NCBI RefSeq assembly: GCF_028649455.1
Contig: NZ_JAQSIO010000001.1
Coordinates: 620,001-684,000, forward strand
Direction: 5' to 3'
Length of the DNA: 64,000 bases
Source of the DNA: Curvibacter microcysteis
Lineage (GTDB): Bacteria > Pseudomonadota > Gammaproteobacteria > Burkholderiales > Burkholderiaceae_C
Shown here: piece by piece, positions 62,233 to 64,000 of the stretch
Layout of the letters: the number at the start of each line of letters is the position of its first letter
Numbering within the stretch: the first letter of the stretch is position 1
Notes under the pieces: generated by a model
The model's database searches: none
What the model was told of the DNA's origin: nothing
The model's input: the letters and a program-made list of their open reading frames with translations, nothing else
Translations under genes and position numbers: made by a program

Positions 62233-64000
62233 CCGCAACACCGAGCAGACGCGGGCAGCATCGGGCCACCCTGTCGCCCAATGGCCCCTGGGCCTCGCGG
62301 CCTTGGGGGCCGCTGCGCTGTATGCGTCGCTGGCCTTCATGGGCATTGAAATCTCCCGACTGCCCGGCAGCGTGGCCACCCTTTGGTACGCCAACCTCGC
62401 TGGTGCCTGGGCGCTGGCGCATCGGCCCCACCGCGACTGGTTGCTGATGCTGCCCTTGATGATGGCCGCCAATGTCGCGGTGAACCTGGCGCTCGGTGAC
62501 GCCCTGCTCCCGGCCCTGTGTTTTGTGCCGGCCAACCTGCTGGAGACCGCTCTGGCCGCCTGGGCGGTGCAGCGGGTCACGCGCTGGCCCGAGCTGCTGC
62601 GCAGCCCGACCCTGCTGGCCAAGGCGCTGCTGCTGGCCGGGGTGGCACCGGCCCTGCTGGGCTCGGTCGTGGGGGCGGCCTTGCTGGCCTGCGCCAGTGA
62701 GCAAGACTTTGCCTATTTATGGCCGCGGTGGCTGGAGGGGGGGCTGATCGGCGGCATCTCCTTGCTGCCCCTGGTGCTGGTGCTGCTGCACCGCCGGGAC
62801 GCCCCCTTGCTGCGGCCCGGGCGCCGCTTGGAGGCGGTGTCGCTGCTGCTGCTGAGCGCGGGGGTGTCGCTGGTCGTGCCCCTGGCCGTGCCCTACCCCT
62901 TTGTCTACATCGCCCTGCCGCTGGCGCTGATCGCCTTGCGCCAGGGCCTGGCCTTGACCGCCATCGCCAACCTGATGACCTCGGTGCTGACTGGCACCCA
63001 GATCGGCCTGGGCCTGCTGGTGGCGCCGCCCACCACGCTGCATTGGCAACACGTGCTGTTTTACCTGCCCATCCTGGCCGTGATCGTGCCGCCGATTCTG
63101 CTGGCCACCGCCATGGAGGGCTACCGCCACGGCCTGCGGGAGCTGCGCGCGAGCGAGCAGCGCTTTCGCAACCTCTACACCCACACGCCCGCCTTGCTGA
63201 TGTCATTTTTGCCCGATGGCCGCCTGGTCAGCGCCAGCGACCTGTGGCTGGAGAAACTGGGCCGACAAGGGCCCGAGGTGCTGCAGCAGCCCTTCACCCG
63301 CTTCATGCCGGCCGTGTCGGCCCAGCGCATGCATGACGTGGTGCTGCCCACCCTGCGCCGCACTGGCGTTTGCCAGGACGAGCCCTGCCAGTGGCTCACG
63401 GCCCAAGGCGAACTCATCGAGGCCCGCTTGTCCGCGGTGTGGGAGCGCGATGCCCTGGGCGAACCCAGCCGAGCCTTGGCCGTGATCGAGGACGTGACCG
63501 AGCAACAACGCCTGGCCTTGTTCGCCGCCGAGCGCGAATTCACCGAAGTGACCCTGCACTCGATCGGCGACGGCGTGGTGGCCTGTGACCCGGAGGGCCG
63601 GGTCCAGTACCTCAACCCGGTGGCGGCCAAGCTGCTGGGCAGCCCGGCCGAGGCCTTGCGCGGCCGCCTGTTTGACGAAGTGATCGTGCTGCTGGACCAA
63701 GACACGCAGCAACGGATCGACAGCCCGGTACAACGCTGCCTGCGCGAGCAGCGCGTGTCCGGCCTGCCCAGCACCGCCTTGCTGAAAGGCGCCCATGGGG
63801 CCTTGCACCCCATTCAGGATTCGGTGGCACCGATCTTCGGACGCGAAGGTCGGCTGATGGGCGCGGTGATGGTATTTCAGGACGTGCGTGAAGCGCGCGC
63901 CATGGCCCAGCGCATGGCCCACCTGGCTCACCACGACGCCCTGACCGACCTGCCCAACCGCGTGCTGCTGCAAGACCGCATCGAGCAGGCCTGCGAACAC
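62222..64000 (+). CDS. MASE1-PAS-PAS-GGDEF membrane protein (cut by window end)
   Basis: The frame from ATG 62222 is open to the window edge (593 codons so far). MASE1-type region of about eight helices to residue 300, PAS 1 about 310-425 (SEQRFRNLYTHTPALLMSF), PAS 2 about 435-560 (TLHSIGDGVVACDPEGRVQYLN), then HHDALTDLPNRVLLQDRIEQA, the start of a GGDEF domain. An EAL domain may follow outside the window. It starts inside the previous gene, so coupling to the binding-protein sensor is strong. Confidence 0.9.
   Translation, partial: MKPDRNTEQTRAASGHPVAQWPLGLAALGAAALYASLAFMGIEISRLPGSVATLWYANLAGAWALAHRPHRDWLLMLPLMMAANVAVNLALGDALLPALCFVPANLLETALAAWAVQRVTRWPELLRSPTLLAKALLLAGVAPALLGSVVGAALLACASEQDFAYLWPRWLEGGLIGGISLLPLVLVLLHRRDAPLLRPGRRLEAVSLLLLSAGVSLVVPLAVPYPFVYIALPLALIALRQGLALTAIANLMTSVLTGTQIGLGLLVAPPTTLHWQHVLFYLPILAVIVPPILLATAMEGYRHGLRELRASEQRFRNLYTHTPALLMSFLPDGRLVSASDLWLEKLGRQGPEVLQQPFTRFMPAVSAQRMHDVVLPTLRRTGVCQDEPCQWLTAQGELIEARLSAVWERDALGEPSRALAVIEDVTEQQRLALFAAEREFTEVTLHSIGDGVVACDPEGRVQYLNPVAAKLLGSPAEALRGRLFDEVIVLLDQDTQQRIDSPVQRCLREQRVSGLPSTALLKGAHGALHPIQDSVAPIFGREGRLMGAVMVFQDVREARAMAQRMAHLAHHDALTDLPNRVLLQDRIEQACEH

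Overview
The window is a gene-dense, very GC-rich stretch of a proteobacterial chromosome. Several traits fit a betaproteobacterium of the order Burkholderiales, most likely Comamonadaceae-like: three Bug/TctC-type solute-binding proteins, a PurT-type GAR transformylase, an AMP nucleosidase, an OhrR/Ohr pair, NodIJ-like ABC genes and strong GC bias at third codon positions. That bias produces long antisense open frames everywhere, and these were discarded. I see no rRNA, tRNA, CRISPR array, insertion sequence or prophage. The only non-coding stretch above 300 bases is 11595-11969; it holds a candidate sigma-54 promoter and a cluster of inverted repeats.

Layout. 1-9.6 kb: the tail of an unknown gene, dtd, a FecR-domain/OmpA-lipoprotein pair, a GntR-Bug-amidohydrolase operon, an SDR/dbpA pair, amn and small genes. 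9.6-14 kb: DUF779 protein and acetaldehyde-type aldehyde dehydrogenase, divergent from an AcoR-like sigma-54 activator. 14.0-15.3 kb: a decayed beta-family gene next to an sce7726-family protein that looks like a PD-(D/E)XK nuclease joined to a SAP DNA-binding domain; this is the most island-like spot. 15.3-24 kb: purT, psd, a NodIJ-like ABC exporter, a YhgE/Pip membrane protein, a GMC oxidoreductase and 3-hydroxyacyl-CoA dehydrogenase. 24-29.8 kb: a crotonase, then an operon of a fumarase-superfamily lyase, a Bug protein and class I fumarase, divergent from a GntR regulator across three palindromes.

29.9-34 kb: ohrR-ohr, a periplasmic-binding protein paired with a diguanylate cyclase, and a PheC-like binding protein/enzyme. 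34-40.7 kb: LysR divergent from an AtuA-type module plus Bug protein, then srkA and a Na+/H+ antiporter. 40.8-48.9 kb: a complete Dpp/Opp-type ABC importer with a translationally coupled amidase, divergent from a LysR regulator. 49-57.7 kb: a response regulator with degenerate GGDEF and intact EAL, its likely histidine kinase, a creatininase-family enzyme, and a MASE1-CHASE-GGDEF-EAL protein. 57.9-64 kb: a homodimeric E1 dehydrogenase divergent from an Lrp-type regulator (MdeB/MdeR-like arrangement), and a second binding-protein/diguanylate-cyclase pair cut by the window end.

Two themes stand out. Small catabolic operons each carry their own regulator and solute-binding protein. Cyclic-di-GMP genes are dense in the second half, including two cases where a periplasmic binding protein sits directly against a membrane GGDEF gene.
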